From assembly GCA_032716605.1 (NCBI GenBank), contig CM064560.1:19164762-19228761 (forward strand): a DNA stretch of 64,000 bases. Reading direction: 5' to 3'. The stretch comes from Paralithodes platypus. Lineage: Eukaryota; Arthropoda; Malacostraca; Decapoda; Lithodidae. Position numbers and translations under genes: made by a program. The first letter of the stretch is position 1. Every line of letters starts with the position of its first letter. The notes beneath the pieces are model-generated. The model was not told where the DNA came from. It worked only from the letters and a program-made list of their open reading frames with translations, and made no database searches. Shown piece by piece: positions 30,034 through 41,945 of this stretch.

Positions 30034-31143
30034 ATGTCTAATACATCAGAACACAGTGATGGGTCAGGTCACGATACGGGCTCGGAGGGAGAAAGACCTG
30101 TGGAGTGGGTAGTCGATAGCGAGGAGGGTGCTAGAAGATTTTTAGAGGTGCCCCTTACCGCTGCCAGGGTGTTGAAGCTGAATAAGTATGACTTAAAGTG
30201 TGTGGCAGGTCTTCAGGGTCACCAGGGTTTAAGTGGCATGAGGAAAGATCAGCTGAGGACTTTGATAGTGGGTTAAGAAGGGAGAGACCTGGGTGGAGAG
30301 GCGACTGGGGTCCCCGGTCCCCAGCCCCCCCTCCACTCTACCCCCGTATTAAACGTCAGGGTGCCTGAATTTAGTACATACCCCCAAGTTGATGGTCAAT
30401 GGCAGCGTGGAATTCAATCACAGGGACCCTCCCCATTAAATGCATTTTCCCCTCCTCAAGGGTTGACTCCAGATTTGTTGTTTCGGCTTGAGATGGCCAA
30501 GGTTGAGGCCGCCGAAAGACAGGTTAGTGTGCAGGCTGAGGCTGCTAGAGCTCAGGCTGAGGCTGCAGAGAGAACAGCTATACGAAAGGCTGAACTGCAG
30601 GCAGAGTCTACTAGGTATCGGGCTGACAGGGAGCTGGAGAGATCTCGAGTGGAGGTAACAGGGCGAAATATTGGGGGAGGTAACAGACATCGGGACCAAT
30701 CATTATCGCACCTGCTTAAACTAGTTCCTGTGTTCGATGAATCATATGTGACTGAGTTTTTTATGCGATTTGAGAAGAAGTGTCAGGAACACCAGTGGCC
30801 TCAGGAAAAGTGGGCAGCATTAGTTTCATCAAGACTCCTAGAAAAGGGGCTAAAAGCGTATGATGCACTACCTTTAGAGTCCTGTGTAGTTTATGATGAG
30901 CTAAAGAAGACTGTGCTACGGGCCTATGAGTTACAACCAGAAACTTACCGCTTGAAGTTTCGGGGTGTTACTAAGGGCAAGGATAGTACCTTCCTAGAAC
31001 ACGCCCGGGACTTGTCTGATGCACTACGACATTGGCTGCGTTCTGAGAGGGCAGCTACTTTTGAGGAGTTGAGTGAGCTGGTTCTCTTGGAGCAGTTCTT
31101 TAAGTGCACAGGTGGGGACTTAACATTAAATATAAAGGAAAAA
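30034..31143 (+). pseudogene. gag of the Gmr1-like element, N-terminal and capsid part
   Basis: Starts at an ATG 217 bp after the 5' LTR. The first 80 residues contain a short acidic head and LNKYDLKCVAGLQG, which may be a SAP-like helix-loop-helix. TAA at 30274-30276 interrupts, but the same frame stays open on both sides and continues with an Ala/Glu-rich coiled-coil segment (about 30490-30660) and a capsid-like region: HLLKLVPVFDESYVTEFF, WAALVSSRLLEKGLKAY, YELQPETYRLKFR, LEQFFKCTGGDL. This order (head, coiled coil, capsid) is usual for Gypsy-class gag. The frame is lost at the A run 31138-31143 and continues in another frame. The protein would assemble the particle. Confidence 0.8.
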
Positions 31144-32318
31144 ATCCTAGAACTCTCCAGGAGGCAGCAGAAATGGCTGACCTCCGACTGTCATTAATTC
31201 GAGGGTGCGGAGCAGCAGCTAGGAGTGAGTCGGGTGCAAAAGATCGTACCCCTCCCCCTCCCAAGAATTTTGATACACATAAATACACAAAACCATCTAG
31301 CACTGACAATAAAACTGAACATAAACCAAATACTGTCCCGTATAAGAAGTCTAATGGTACCTCCCACTCCCAAGGGAAACCAAAGAGTAAAGAGTGCTTT
31401 GCATGTCACAAGGAGGGTCACTTTGCAAATGCTTGTCCGAACAAGCCACCAAACAAGGTTGTGTCATTGGCCCGCAGCATAGGGGTGTCGCCTATATCTT
31501 CTGAGTTTGCCAAGGGTAGTTCGTCAGAGGGTGGGACACAGCCTGTGTTCAAGAGTCCGGAAGGCTCGAACCCTGTCCGCGACATCTTTGGGGGTCATAG
31601 AGGGCATGGTTTTGTGAGGTGGGCTGGCGAAAGGCGAGGAGTTAAGCTATTGCGTGATACAGGGGCTTCTCAGACGTTGTTAAAGAACTTTACTGGTAGG
31701 CCGATTAACGCTGCTCGGGTGGTGGTAGTTCAGAGGATCAATGCTACGAAGTCCTACCCGCTGGTGCGGATGGAGCTGGAGGTGGGTGGTGTGGCGAAGG
31801 AGCTGGATGTCGGAATTGTAGAGAACTTGCCTGTTGGGGACGTCGACCTCCTCCTCGGCAACGACTTTGCGGTGCCTGCTTCTAAGGTTTCACCCTTGGT
31901 CGTTGCCGAGAAGGCGGCCGACGTTAGTAGGGAGGAACAGGAGTGGGTTGAGAAGTGTAGCGTACAAACCATGGCGTGTGTTGTGACGCGTTCTCAGACA
32001 TCCGGAGCCTTGCAGCCACCACCTCAGTCTATCAAACCGCGGAGGAAAGGTCACAAGAAAACGGGAAGTGTTGGTCAATTGGAGAGTTTTGAGCCGGCAG
32101 TGTTTCTTGGTGACTCATTATTGGCATCTATGTTAGAGTCTGGAGAGGCCCCGGGGCCTGTCACCGCTAGTGCAGGTGCAGGGCAGGAAGAGACTCTGCG
32201 ACAGCATCGTTATGCGCAGCGTGAGGAAAGGATGGCTCAGCGGGACATTGGAGGAGGAAATAAATTATTTAAGATTAACTTGGATAATCTCGCACCTGCT
32301 GATATATGTTCCTTGTAG
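31144..32318 (+). pseudogene. gag nucleocapsid and aspartic protease of the Gmr1-like element
   Basis: After the frame change near 31140, the capsid end (RTLQEAAEMADLRLSLIRG) leads to a basic, proline-rich linker and one CCHC zinc knuckle (CFACHKEGHFANAC, 31395-31436), which binds the RNA genome. The protease follows, with the DTGA catalytic motif at 31656-31667 (LLRDTGASQTLL) and the second-loop motif LLLGNDFAV near 31850. A long tail without recognised motifs runs to TAG at 32316-32318. The next codons in the same frame lead straight into integrase, so no reverse transcriptase lies between protease and integrase. Confidence 0.85.
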
Positions 32319-33570
32319 CTGGAAAATCCTGAAGTCAGGGCGTGTGGTAATGGTGCTGTCGAACTGGAGAGCGATGGGGATGTGCAGCCTGGTGATATTT
32401 TCTTGTCCGAGGGGATCTTGTATCGGAGACATCAGGATCCCAAGAAAAAGTGGGATGGTGGGTCAGGATTAGTGGACCAGTTAGTAGTACCGAGGGTGTG
32501 CCGTGAGAGCTTATTGAGATTAGCTCATGATGTGCCTTTGGCAGGGCACCTGGGGGCACGTAAGACGGAGGCAGCTCTGAGCAAGCTTTTCTGGTGGCCT
32601 GGGTTAAAGGCGAGTGTCGTGTCATGGGTGTCCAGTGTCACACTTGTCAAGTTGTTGGGAAACCCAATCAGGTCATCCCGAGAGCCCCGTTACAACCCAA
32701 CCCTGTCATTGGGCCGCCCTTCAGCAAAGTAGTTATCGATATGGTTGGCCCATTGCCCCCCACTAGTGCCGGCAATACATTTTTACTAACTGTAATGGAT
32801 GTAGCAACACGGTATTCAGATGCTTATCCCATGCGCAACGGGATGGCTAAGACTGTTGTCAAAAACCTACTTGTCTATTTGTCTCGTTATGGCTACCCTC
32901 AGGAGATCCAGTCTGATCAGGGATCCAATTTTACTTCTGCTCTGTTTAAGCAGACCATGCAGCAACATGGGATAGTGTCTGTGGTGTCATCTGCCTACCA
33001 TCCCGAGAGTCAGGGAGTTTTGGAAAGGTGGCACTCGACTCTCAAGAGTATGTTGCGGTGTTATTGCATGGAAAATGGGAAGGACTGGGATCTAGGTCTC
33101 CCATACGTTTTATTTGCTGCGAGAGAAGTACCTGGGGAGAGCTTGGGATTTAGCCCGAACGAGTTGGTTTTTGGACACAGGGTCAGGGGGCCCCTCCACA
33201 TAGTCAAGGAGATCTGGGAGGGAGTCACAAAGCCATGCTCGCTTCTAATGTATGTAGTTGAAAGCCGTGAGAGAATGCTAAAGAGCTTGGAGGTAGCAGG
33301 TCGGAACCTTAAGAGTTCACAAGCTCAGATGAAGGACAGATACGACCAGAAGGTGAAGCTGAGGGAGTTTGAAGTAGATCAGGAGGTACTGATACTACTG
33401 CCACTGGTGGGACACCCCTTGTCTGCCAAGTATTCTGGTCCGTATCGGGTTGTAAGGAAGGTTTCTGATCTCGACTATTTAGTAGCTACTCCTGATCGTA
33501 AGAAAAAGAACCAACTTTGCCATGTAAATCTGATGAAAGAGTATGTGAGGCGCCCCTCCGATCCTCTCAC
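32319..33570 (+). pseudogene. Integrase of the Gmr1-like element
   Basis: The zinc-binding HHCC domain comes first: GILYRRHQD, HDVPLAGHLGARKTEAALS and FWWPGLK (32410-32610), then CHTCQ (about 32637). A missing base near 32635 separates the two halves of this domain. The catalytic core has aspartate at 32738 (VVIDMVG), aspartate at 32915 (QSDQGSNF) and glutamate at 33023 (VLERWH), giving the D-D-x35-E spacing of retroviral-type integrases. The C-terminal part carries a GPY/F module (YSGPYRVV near 33430) typical of Gypsy-class integrases. The open frame runs on without a break into reverse transcriptase, which fixes the unusual order. Confidence 0.9.
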
Positions 33571-34455
33571 TGTCCCGGTGTTGATCTGCAGCGATCGTGG
33601 TGGAGAAGGAGGAAGGGACAGTCAAGCTGCAGGGGAGGATAATTGGGATTGTCATGTTTCCGCGGATCAGTGGGCGGGGAATTCTAGACAAGTGGCTCAC
33701 GAGTTGATATTGCACCTGCCTGAGCAACAGCGTATAGCTGTGCAGCACTTGTTTGATTCAAACCCAGCTGTTTTCGCGGAGCATCCTGGCCTCACTACTC
33801 AAGCGGTGCACGATGTCGATGTTGGGGACCACCCACCCTTTAAATCAGTGCCATACCGTGTTCCCCCTATTAAATTACCAGCACTTAGGGAAGAGCTGGA
33901 TTATATGCTGAAACGTGGGCTGATTTCTGAGGGTGCAGTAAGGTGGACTTCGCCAGTCACACTGCAGCCCAAACCAGATGGCAAGGTGCGGTTTTGTATA
34001 GATTTCCGCAGGTTGAATGGTTTAACCCCCACAAATGCCTACCCTCTCCCTCGCGTGGACGACAGTGTGGATAAGATAGGAAAAAGCCAAGTTCCTCACT
34101 AAGATAGACCTTGTTAAGGGTTATTGGCAAGTGCCCTTGTCTGAGCGAGCACGAGAGGTGTGTGGGTTTGTGGTGGACGGTGCCACATATCGTTGCCATG
34201 TTATGCCATACGGGCAGAAAAATGCCCCTGCAACGTTTCAGAAATTAATGAACGACATTGTAGCCGACATTCCCAACTGCACGGTGTACCTAGATGATGT
34301 CATAATATACGACGATGATTTTAACAGTCACTGTGCTCACATCGGACAGCTTTTTAATAAACTGAATGAAGCAGGTTTGGTGGTAAACCTGGGTAAGTGC
34401 GATTTTGTCAAAGCCACAGTTTTGCACCTGGGGTTCGAGGTGGGGATGGGTCAGG
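33571..34455 (+). pseudogene. Reverse transcriptase of the Gmr1-like element, left part
   Basis: A spacer leads to a Gypsy-type polymerase: PFKSVPYRVPP, EELDYMLKRGLISEG, SPVTLQPKPDGKVRFCIDFR and YPLPRVDDSVDKIG. An extra A in the run at 34080-34085 then shifts the frame, and the rest follows: FLTKIDLVKGYWQVPL, HVMPYGQKNAPATFQ, and the catalytic YLDD at 34287-34298 (VYLDDVIIY). The sequence is cut at 34455 by the BEL/Pao element and resumes at 43864. With one copy of the CAGG target duplication retained, the frame is continuous across the insertion. Confidence 0.9.
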
Positions 34456-36459
34456 TGTCGGGAATTTAGATAAAGAGGTTAAATTACATATCACTGGTAC
34501 ATGAAATATCCCAACAAATTGTTATAATATAATTACCAACGATGTATTCGATGGGTGTAATCCAGTCCCCCACACGCGGCTAATTCAATTGCATGACATG
34601 TAGGAATGTTCACATAATACAATATCTATACAATGAACTTAGCTTAGAGGACTGGTGATGTAGGACTGTTGTTAATATTGTTATAATTTAGTATTTGTAG
34701 CACATGGTGAACTGTGGGTTGAGTCAGAGCCGGGGGAGGAGATGTTGGCTGTACGGTGTTGTTTGAGAGACTGAAGGGCCGGCTTCCGATCGCTTCGCGA
34801 AATTACATATGGCTGCCGGCTCATAATAATTATAACCCATAACTTGGTTTCATAATACATCTAGAGCTGATGTAGATATTTATACATTACAGTTAATATT
34901 TAACCTAACTTAAGAATAAACTAGCATGGGAGAAGGGGAGTGCACCCGATGACTGGAAGACTGGCATAATAGTCCCCCTATATAAGGGCAAAGGGGAAAG
35001 AGGAGTGTGTGGTAACCACCGAGGAATATGTCTTCTAAGCGTAGTAGGGAAGGTATACAGTAGGGTAGTGATTGAGAGAGTGAGAGTGAGAACGGAGAAA
35101 TGGATAGGCGACGAGCAGGGAGGTTTTAGGAAGGGAAGAGGATGTGTAGATCAGATTTTTACCCTGAATTGTGTTGTGGAGAAGTATCTGGAGAAGAAAC
35201 AAAAGGTGTATGTTGCCTTTATGGACTTGGAGAAGGCCTATGACAGAGTGGATAGAGAAGGTTTGTGGAAAGTACTTAGAATATACGGAGTAGAGGGCAA
35301 GTTGCTGAAAGCAGTGAAGAGCATGTATGAGGGTGCAAAGGCGGCAGTACGTGTGGAGAGTGAGCAGAGCGAGTTCTTTGACCTGAATGTTGGTTTGAAA
35401 CAGGGGTGTGTGATGTCCCCGTGGTTGTTTACTGTATATATGGATGGAGTTATGAAAGAAATACTATCAAGAGCAGTGGATGTTGGTGTGTATCGCTGAA
35501 AAGGGAGGGAATTGAGTGGAAGCTACCTATACTGCTGTTTGCGGATGATACAGTTCTGATGAGTGATAATGAATGGGAGTTGCAGGGTCTGGTAAATGAG
35601 TTTGGAACAGTGTGCGAAAAACGGAATTTGAAGGTAAATACGGGGAAGAGCAAGGTTATGGTCTTCGAAAGGGGTGAAGTCACAGAGTGTGAGGTGAAGC
35701 TGAACGGTCAGGCTATGGAGATCGTCAACTCTTTTAAGTATCTGGGCAGTGTGTTGAGTAAAGATGGGACTATGGATGAAGAGGTGCGGGAGAGGGTACA
35801 ACAGGGGAAGAGGGTTGTAGGAACGCTAAAAGCAGTAACAAGAAATAGGGTGGTCAGTATGGAAGTGAAGAAGTCCTTGCATGACAGTGTGGTAATCCCG
35901 ACACTGACTTACGGAAGCGAAGCATGGACGTTGGTTGAGAGACTCAGACCAAGAGTGAGAGCAGTGGAAATTAATTACTTAAGGAGTGCGTGCGGAGTTA
36001 CATGGAGGGATAGACAGACTAATGAGGAAGTAAGAAGGAGGTGTGGTGTGGAGGTAGATGTGCTGGAAGTGTGAAAAGGAACAACTTGAGATGGTTCGGC
36101 CATATGGAACGTATGGAAAGCGAGAGAATGACTAAGAGGGTGTACGAGAGCGAGGTGGAGGGACAGAGGGGGAGAGGTAGACCGAATATGAGGTGGAAGG
36201 ATGGAGTGAGGAAGTACATGAACGAAGGTGGTGCTGGTTGGGGGGAGGGGCGTCGACTGACTGGGGACAGAGGTGCATGGGGGCGGTTCGTTCGTGGCCA
36301 CCCCTTCGGGGATCACGGCGTCAGGCAATAGATAGATAGATAGAAGAATAAACTACAATACACAAAGAACCAGCCGAAATCGTACAAGCGATACGATACC
36401 GCCAAATTCAAATGTCCTATTGGACCAAAACCTGTCGGGATCATTACCCTATTCCCGAC
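34456..36459 (-). repeat. LTR of the BEL/Pao element (3' LTR on its strand), with an RTE-like LINE inserted
   Basis: LTR sequence occupies 34456-34922 and 36355-36459. AAGAATAAACT at 34912-34922 and 36344-36354 flanks the inserted LINE as an 11-bp target duplication. It ends TTCCCGACA at 36459. Apart from the insert it is almost identical to 43287-43859. Confidence 0.93.
34923..36343 (+). pseudogene. RTE-like LINE reverse transcriptase, 5' truncated (copy K)
   Basis: Starts in the early reverse transcriptase domain and ends in (GATA)n at about 36329-36343. Motifs: ICLLSVVGKVYSRVV, GGFRKGRGCVDQIF, VAFMDLEKAYDRVDREG, GLKQGCVMSPWLF, LLFADDTVLMSDN (FADD near 35541) and YLRSACGVTWRDRQ, then a C-terminal RWFGHMERM and RGRPNMRWKDGVRKYM. 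Two frameshifts, near 35490 and near 36065, break it; otherwise motifs are intact. It is the same subfamily as copy J (9432-11299) but better preserved, and it is among the youngest insertions in the window because it sits in a nearly identical LTR pair. Confidence 0.9.
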
Positions 36460-36511
36460 ATATTGCCCGCCACCAAAAATGATATACAGGAACAAAAAAA
36501 GGACATCGAAG

Positions 36512-37345
36512 TCAAAAATCACCTTGTTGGATCTTTGATCTCCAAAGATCCACGGAACTCATAGCCGTCCTCCTTTTGGGACGAGCGCCACCTGAAGCCT
36601 GAGTAGGATCATCCTTCTCATCATCAGCTGCCCCACCTTGAGGAGCACTGTCACCAGCACTCTCCCGCGGAGGGGTATCAGTAGAGACGCCAGGATAATC
36701 CGGCAGTTCTACATCCTGCTCCAAGGGATATAACCTTACGACTGGGCGAGTAGTAACCCCAGTCGAAGTTCGTATTTTAGCAACCCTTATAAGACCATCA
36801 ATGCCCTGGAACAAATCGATAATCCTCCCAAGCTTCCAAAATAACCTAGGATGCTCATCATGAATCAGGACGATATCCCCGATACGAGGCCATCGTTGAT
36901 TCGTCCCTTTGATCTTATGAGAGTGACGCTTGCGAAGAGACAGCAAATATTCTTGGGTCCACCGTTTCCATAGATCGTCGGACACCTTGTTTACATACTG
37001 GAAGCGACGACGTGTGGCGTCAGCATTGCCGAACGTAGGGTCATGCAGATCTTCGTCATTTACGGACGATCTAGGAAAGGTATTAAGGGTTCGTCCACGT
37101 GTCATCATGGAAGGCGAAATGGGTAAGAGGTCATCAACATCTGCCGAGGTATAGGTCAAGGGCCTGTCGTTGACTAACATCTCAATCTCTATTAAGATGG
37201 TTTGCAACTCCCGTCTGGTCACCAGTGCCCTTCTTAATACCTTCTTCAAGGCAGATTTGACGATACCGATTGTTCTCTCCCAAATCGCCCCGAACCATGG
37301 TGCACGTGCTGGTATAAATCTCCATTGACAACCCTTTCCAGTGAG
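36512..37345 (-). pseudogene. BEL/Pao integrase C-terminal part
   Basis: On the minus strand, after a frame change near 37345: the WERTIG motif with the catalytic glutamate, then ALVTRRELQTILIEIEM, LVNDRPLTY, and the C-terminal domain of BEL/Pao integrases (DUF5641 type) with DLWKRWTQEYLLSLRKR, WPRIGDIVLIHDE, WKLGRIIDLF and RPVVRLYPLE. The frame ends with TGA near 36512, 50 bp before the LTR. The basic RRTAM tail is near the end. Confidence 0.85.
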
Positions 37346-39155
37346 GTAGCCACAACCTGCGGGTCATCCATTAAACTCTGGAGATATTTAGAGGCCCCGA
37401 CAAAACAAGTCGCATTATCGCTCATAATAATTTGAGGGAAACCATTGCGGCCTGCAAAGCGTCTTAGAGTATGCAAAAACCCCTCACTGGATAGGTCGTC
37501 AATCAATTCAATATGAATCGCTCTGGTTACCGCACATGTGAATAGGACGGCATATACCTTTATGATATTACCGGGCGATTCTCTAACATGAATCGCTCCG
37601 GTGTAGTCTACCCCGGTTACCTGAAATGGTTCAGTCCTTTGTACCCTGAACTCAGGCAAGGGAGGTAGATCTACTGGGGAGTAAGGCTTACCCTGTAATC
37701 TTTTACAGATAGTACAGCTATTGTGGATCCCTTTAATTGCTTGTCGCATCTTAGGGATCCACCAACGTTGTCGCATATACGCCAGAACATAATTTACGCC
37801 AAAATGTAGGCAGGTCCGATGGCATTGGCGAATCAACATTTTGGTAATCAAATGAGAGGAGCTAAGGAGGACAGGATATTTCGCAGAATCAATAATGTCC
37901 GCTTTTTGTACCCTGCCTCTACACTTAATAATGCCTCCTTCCATATATAATCCTAGCTGCCTCATTAAGTTTGAGGGTTTGGCCTTTGACTCCTTGCTCA
38001 GGATTTGATGTTCAGTAGGATAAGATTCCTTTTGTACTAAACATATTAGTTTTGCTTCTGCTGATCTCAATTCATGGAGTCTGATATGCTTCGAATCTTC
38101 ACTAAGGAAAGACCCGTGAGCCCGACTTCTCATGTTGTTAATGAAATGGTATATCCATGCAAATACCCGTATTACTTGATCATAGCTGCCGTAACGTTCC
38201 CACTCTACCAACTTGTTATCCTGATGTGTAGTACTCACATTCGAACTACTTAACACATCATCTTGGGGCCGACTAGAAGGATCAGATATGTATTCCCTGA
38301 AATCCTGAGGCCATTCAGTTGGAGATGTAAGCCATGGAGGTCCATGCCACCAAATAGAGGACGACATAAACTGTTGCACCGAGATCCCCCGGGAAATTAT
38401 GTCACTGGGGTTATCCCTGGTGCTCACATAGCGAAATTTAGCTGTAGGAACTAAGTTATGTATCTCATCAGTGCGATTAGAAACATAAACAGGTAACACT
38501 TTCTGGCTGTGTACCCATGAAAGCGCTATTTGACTGTCGCTCCAGACATAGACGTTATTAATCTGTAGTATGTCTGTATAAGCATCCAGTGTAAACTTTA
38601 TTAGACGAGCAGACAGAAGCAATGCAGTAAGTTCTAATTTAGGAACTGTAATCTTCTTTATAGGGGCCACTTTGGCCTTCGCTATAGCCAGCGTCGCTTC
38701 ACTACCATTACATAGGTATATGGCAGTACCGTACGCACTATTGCTAGCATCAGAAAAGGCATGTAGATCCACCTGGTGACCTTTAATCACCTGACGATTA
38801 AGGTGGACCTCGCAACATGCGGAAAGGTCCGACCGAATCAACCGCCAAGTATCCTGTAACTCAATCGGGAGGGGCGTGTCCCAATCTAGTTTTAGCCGCC
38901 ACAGTTGCTGTAAAAACATACGAGCACGGATTGTAACAGGCAGCAAAAAACCTAGGGGATCAAACAACCTCGCTGACAAACTTAAGCAGTTTCGCTTGGT
39001 CATAAGCTCACTGCCGCATAGGGTGTGACAGAAGGATATACAATCTGTGGTAGTGTCCCATTTGTGGCCTAAAAACTTCACCTCACTATTCTCAGTAGCT
39101 ACACCGTCAGAAGCAAATTGACCTTTCAAAAGATCACTATTAGTGGCCCATTCTC
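37246..39155 (-). pseudogene. BEL/Pao RNase H and integrase core
   Basis: Continues pol after the TTAA insertion. Order on the minus strand: the end of the polymerase thumb (REWATNSD, VKFLGHKWDTTTD, RLFDPLGFLLPV), RNase H with HAFSDASNSAYGTAIYLC, VPKLELTALLL and VWSDSQIALSWVHS, then the integrase zinc domain (HRTCLHFGVNYVLAYMRQRW and CTICKR). The integrase core has aspartates in GVDYTGAI and IIMSDNATCFVGAS. The sequence LERVVNGDLYQHVHHG at the end is out of frame: the WRFIPARAPWFGAIWERT block expected here lies in another frame, so there is a frameshift just before 37345. Confidence 0.88.
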
Positions 39156-39159
39156 TTAA

Positions 39160-39772
39160 CCTGACAAGCGCGATATAGACGTAGGTGCTAGGGTAGTTAT
39201 TTGTGCATTTCTAGCCCTGGATTCTGACAGAATTCGTTATATTTACAATATAAACCATTATTTGTTTTCGGTATGCTTTTATTTTACATATATGATGTAT
39301 ATATGAACCTTCAATAATGGGAAAGCATTTGGGAAAAAACGATATATTGGCCACCCGGTTCATAATCTCAGGCGAGAGAAAGAGACAGGCAGCCTTCCCC
39401 TCTCGCTGTCTGGGAGTCAACTGAGAAGAGCGGGGGGGTGTGTGCCGGTGTCTGGGTGTTGCATAACGATCTTTTATGCAACCCACTTGTGCTACATTAT
39501 CGCGGGAGAGAAAAATAACCGATAAATGATGATAATAAGAGGAAAAATAGGTGATAATTGAGGGAGGGGAGGGAGGGGGAATAAGTGGGGAAGGAGGGGA
39601 GGGGGTGGGTGAGATGGAGACTGGAGGGGAATTATCTCACCTAGAGACAAATTCCTTTGTTTTGATAGGCCCTTTTTTTGGGGGGAGAAGGCTTTTTTTA
39701 TGGTCCTGCTTCCGTGAGGCCTATCGCGTTCCCTATAGGAAGCCTTCCGTGAGGCCTATCGCGCTTGCCGGG
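39160..39772. mobile_element. piggyBac-like miniature element in the BEL/Pao polymerase
   Basis: TTAA duplicated at 39156-39159 and 39773-39776. Ends: CCTGACAAGCGCGATA on the left, and TATCGCGCTTGCCGGG on the right, whose reverse complement CCCGGCAAGCGCGATA shares 14 of 16 bases. CC(T/C)...GGG next to TTAA is the piggyBac pattern. Taking out the element with one TTAA rejoins the polymerase frame exactly (…HLYL/REWA…). Two subterminal CTTCCGTGAGGCCTATCGCG repeats lie at about 39711 and 39743. There is no transposase ORF, so it must have been moved by an enzyme from elsewhere. Confidence 0.9.
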
Positions 39773-41945
39773 TTAAGTATAAATGAGCCTTGGCAAATAT
39801 ATCACGGATCTCCCAGCATCTCTTGAGCAATAAATCTTCATTGTCTCCGGTGCCTTGAAGATTGTCCACATAGATCCCCTGCTTGATCTCATTCTTGAAG
39901 TCAGGATCTAGTCCAGCCTCCTCAAGATGACGCAAGATAGTAGCGTTGAGAAGGAACTGGGAACAGGTCGCCCCGAATAAGACGACTCTGAACCTGTAGA
40001 CCAGGTACTCCGAATCTAGATCCATTGGGTCCCGTGGCCATAAAAATCTTGTCGAGTCCCTGTCTTCACGATGGAGTTGAAGCATCAGGAAGGCCTTCTC
40101 AATATCGGCGACCCATGCAAACTTATGACATCTGAAGCGCAACATAATCTGCGCTAGATCAGAGACCAGGGACGGACCCGTGTACAGACAATCATTCAGG
40201 CTATAGGAGCGATCACTGGATTTAGCAGAGCAGTCATACACAATACGAACAGGAGTGGTGGAACTGTCCTTTTTAATCCCATGGTGAGCAAGGTAATGGA
40301 TGTTATCCCCATACTCACTGAGATCTACTCTCTCCATAAATCCACGTTGTACCTGCTCGGCCAAAACTGCCGCATAAGTCTCGCAATAACTTGGATCCTT
40401 GACAAACTGCTTCTGAAGCCCACGTAACCTACCAAGTGCTAGATGGAAATTAGTAGGTAATTTACTCTTGTTATCATTCCATGGGAGCCTTACCACATAC
40501 TGACCTCTGCCAGAGTCATACGTTACAGTCTCTTCATACGAGCTTAACGCTAGCTTGGACTCATGATCAAGTTCATGTGGGTCAATTCCAATATTGTCCA
40601 AGTCCCATAGCTTATCTATATCAGTACATGTATTATCAGGCACATTTGGCCTAATATATTTATCTATGGGGCTTACTGCTACCTTGAGGACCGTAACCAC
40701 CTCCACCTGTGTGTCTTGAGAGGAAGTGGCATAGGATCCAGAAATGGCATAACCTTGGATCGTGGGGAGCATTATTAGCTTATCTACCCGCCGATATCCA
40801 GGGTGAACCAGGTCGTAGTAATAATCAGCTCCGACCAGTAGCATAATACCATTGTTAGCAGAGAGTTGATCATCAGCCAGTTTATACCCCTTGCTTCTGA
40901 GATATTTCAAATGTGGTTGAATCTCTGATGCTATATAGAAACTGGGTAGTGTGTCGACCACAACAGCCTTGATGGGACATACCTTTTTTCTATAAACATA
41001 TGAAATCTCCACAATATCATAGTCACTGGAATCTATTTCACCAGTGAAACCATGGAGACGCAAATTCTCTTGACCCTTGCTGGTACACTTGAGCTGGGGT
41101 AATGATGACCGCAGAACGAATGACCTCTGTGAGCACTGGTCAAGTAAGGTGCGCGTCATTATAGTATTATTATTACTCCCCACTACTGGCAGCATCATAG
41201 TAGGAAGCAATTGACATTCTCGAGAAGCAATGGACATGGCAGATACTTTATCACCCTCGCTCTTACTTTTCTCATGTGACTCTTTGGGGGTTCTCCCCTT
41301 TTCTTTGCCGTCGTGCCGATCAGACTGGGTGCAAAGGGAAAACCAATGTTTCCCCTTGCAATACTTACAAGGTTTGATGTAGGAATTGGTGCAGGTACTG
41401 TTGAAGTGGTCTCTTGCCAGACAGCTGGTACATAACTTAAGCGATTTAGCCTTGCTAATCTTCTGTGTAGCCTTAGGATACTTAGGACACTGATACCACA
41501 GATGACCGTGGACACTGCACAACTTACAACCTAATGATATTGGCCTTTTCTGTTTAGGAGAAGTCTGTACCGGGAAAGCTGCAGTAGATGGCGACATCTC
41601 CACTTGTCGGTAGTGTCCAGTACTCTCCATATTGAAGACTTCAGTCTGGTACACCTGCACCAACGCTTCCAAGTTTAGTGGAGAGTCGCTTAGTTGTCGT
41701 CTTAAGATTTCCCTTAGGGGAGAGGATATTTTATTCAAGATATTCACACTAAATATCTCCTCCTTGGTGACGGCCATTGTCTCCATAGATCGGAGGAGGC
41801 TCTCAAAGGAGGCATAGTACTCCTTTAGGGCCGTCACATCATAGGATGGAGGATCTAGCGTGAAGAACTTAGTAATTAACGCGGTCTTGATGACTTCCAC
41901 TCTCCCGTAAGTTCTCTTCAGCAACTCCACTGCAGGACTCGTAGC
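39773..41945 (-). CDS. BEL/Pao gag C-terminus, protease and reverse transcriptase (partial)
   Basis: One open frame of about 720 codons. Order: the gag end (VELLKRTYGRVEVIK), zinc-knuckle-like clusters (CKLCSVHGHLWYQCPKY, CTSCLARDHFNSTC, CKYCKGKHWFSLC), an A17-type aspartic protease (LLDQCSQRSFV), and the polymerase with RIVYDCSAKSS, YTGPSLVSDL, FAWVADIEKAFLMLQL, YRFRVVLFGATCSQFLL and the active-site motif IYVDNLQGT. YVDN instead of YVDD occurs in some BEL/Pao polymerases, so it is not proof of death. The frame is cut at the TTAA element and continues after it. It joins gag upstream only through a frameshift near 41940. Confidence 0.9.

Noticed and set aside
31130..31145. Programmed frameshift at the A run in gag
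   Set aside because: It lies within the capsid region rather than at a gag/pol border, so a mutation or sequencing error is more likely.
32319..34455. Assigning the LTR element to Copia because of its gene order
   Set aside because: The reverse transcriptase, RNase H and GPY-type integrase end are Gypsy-like. Order alone does not make it Copia.
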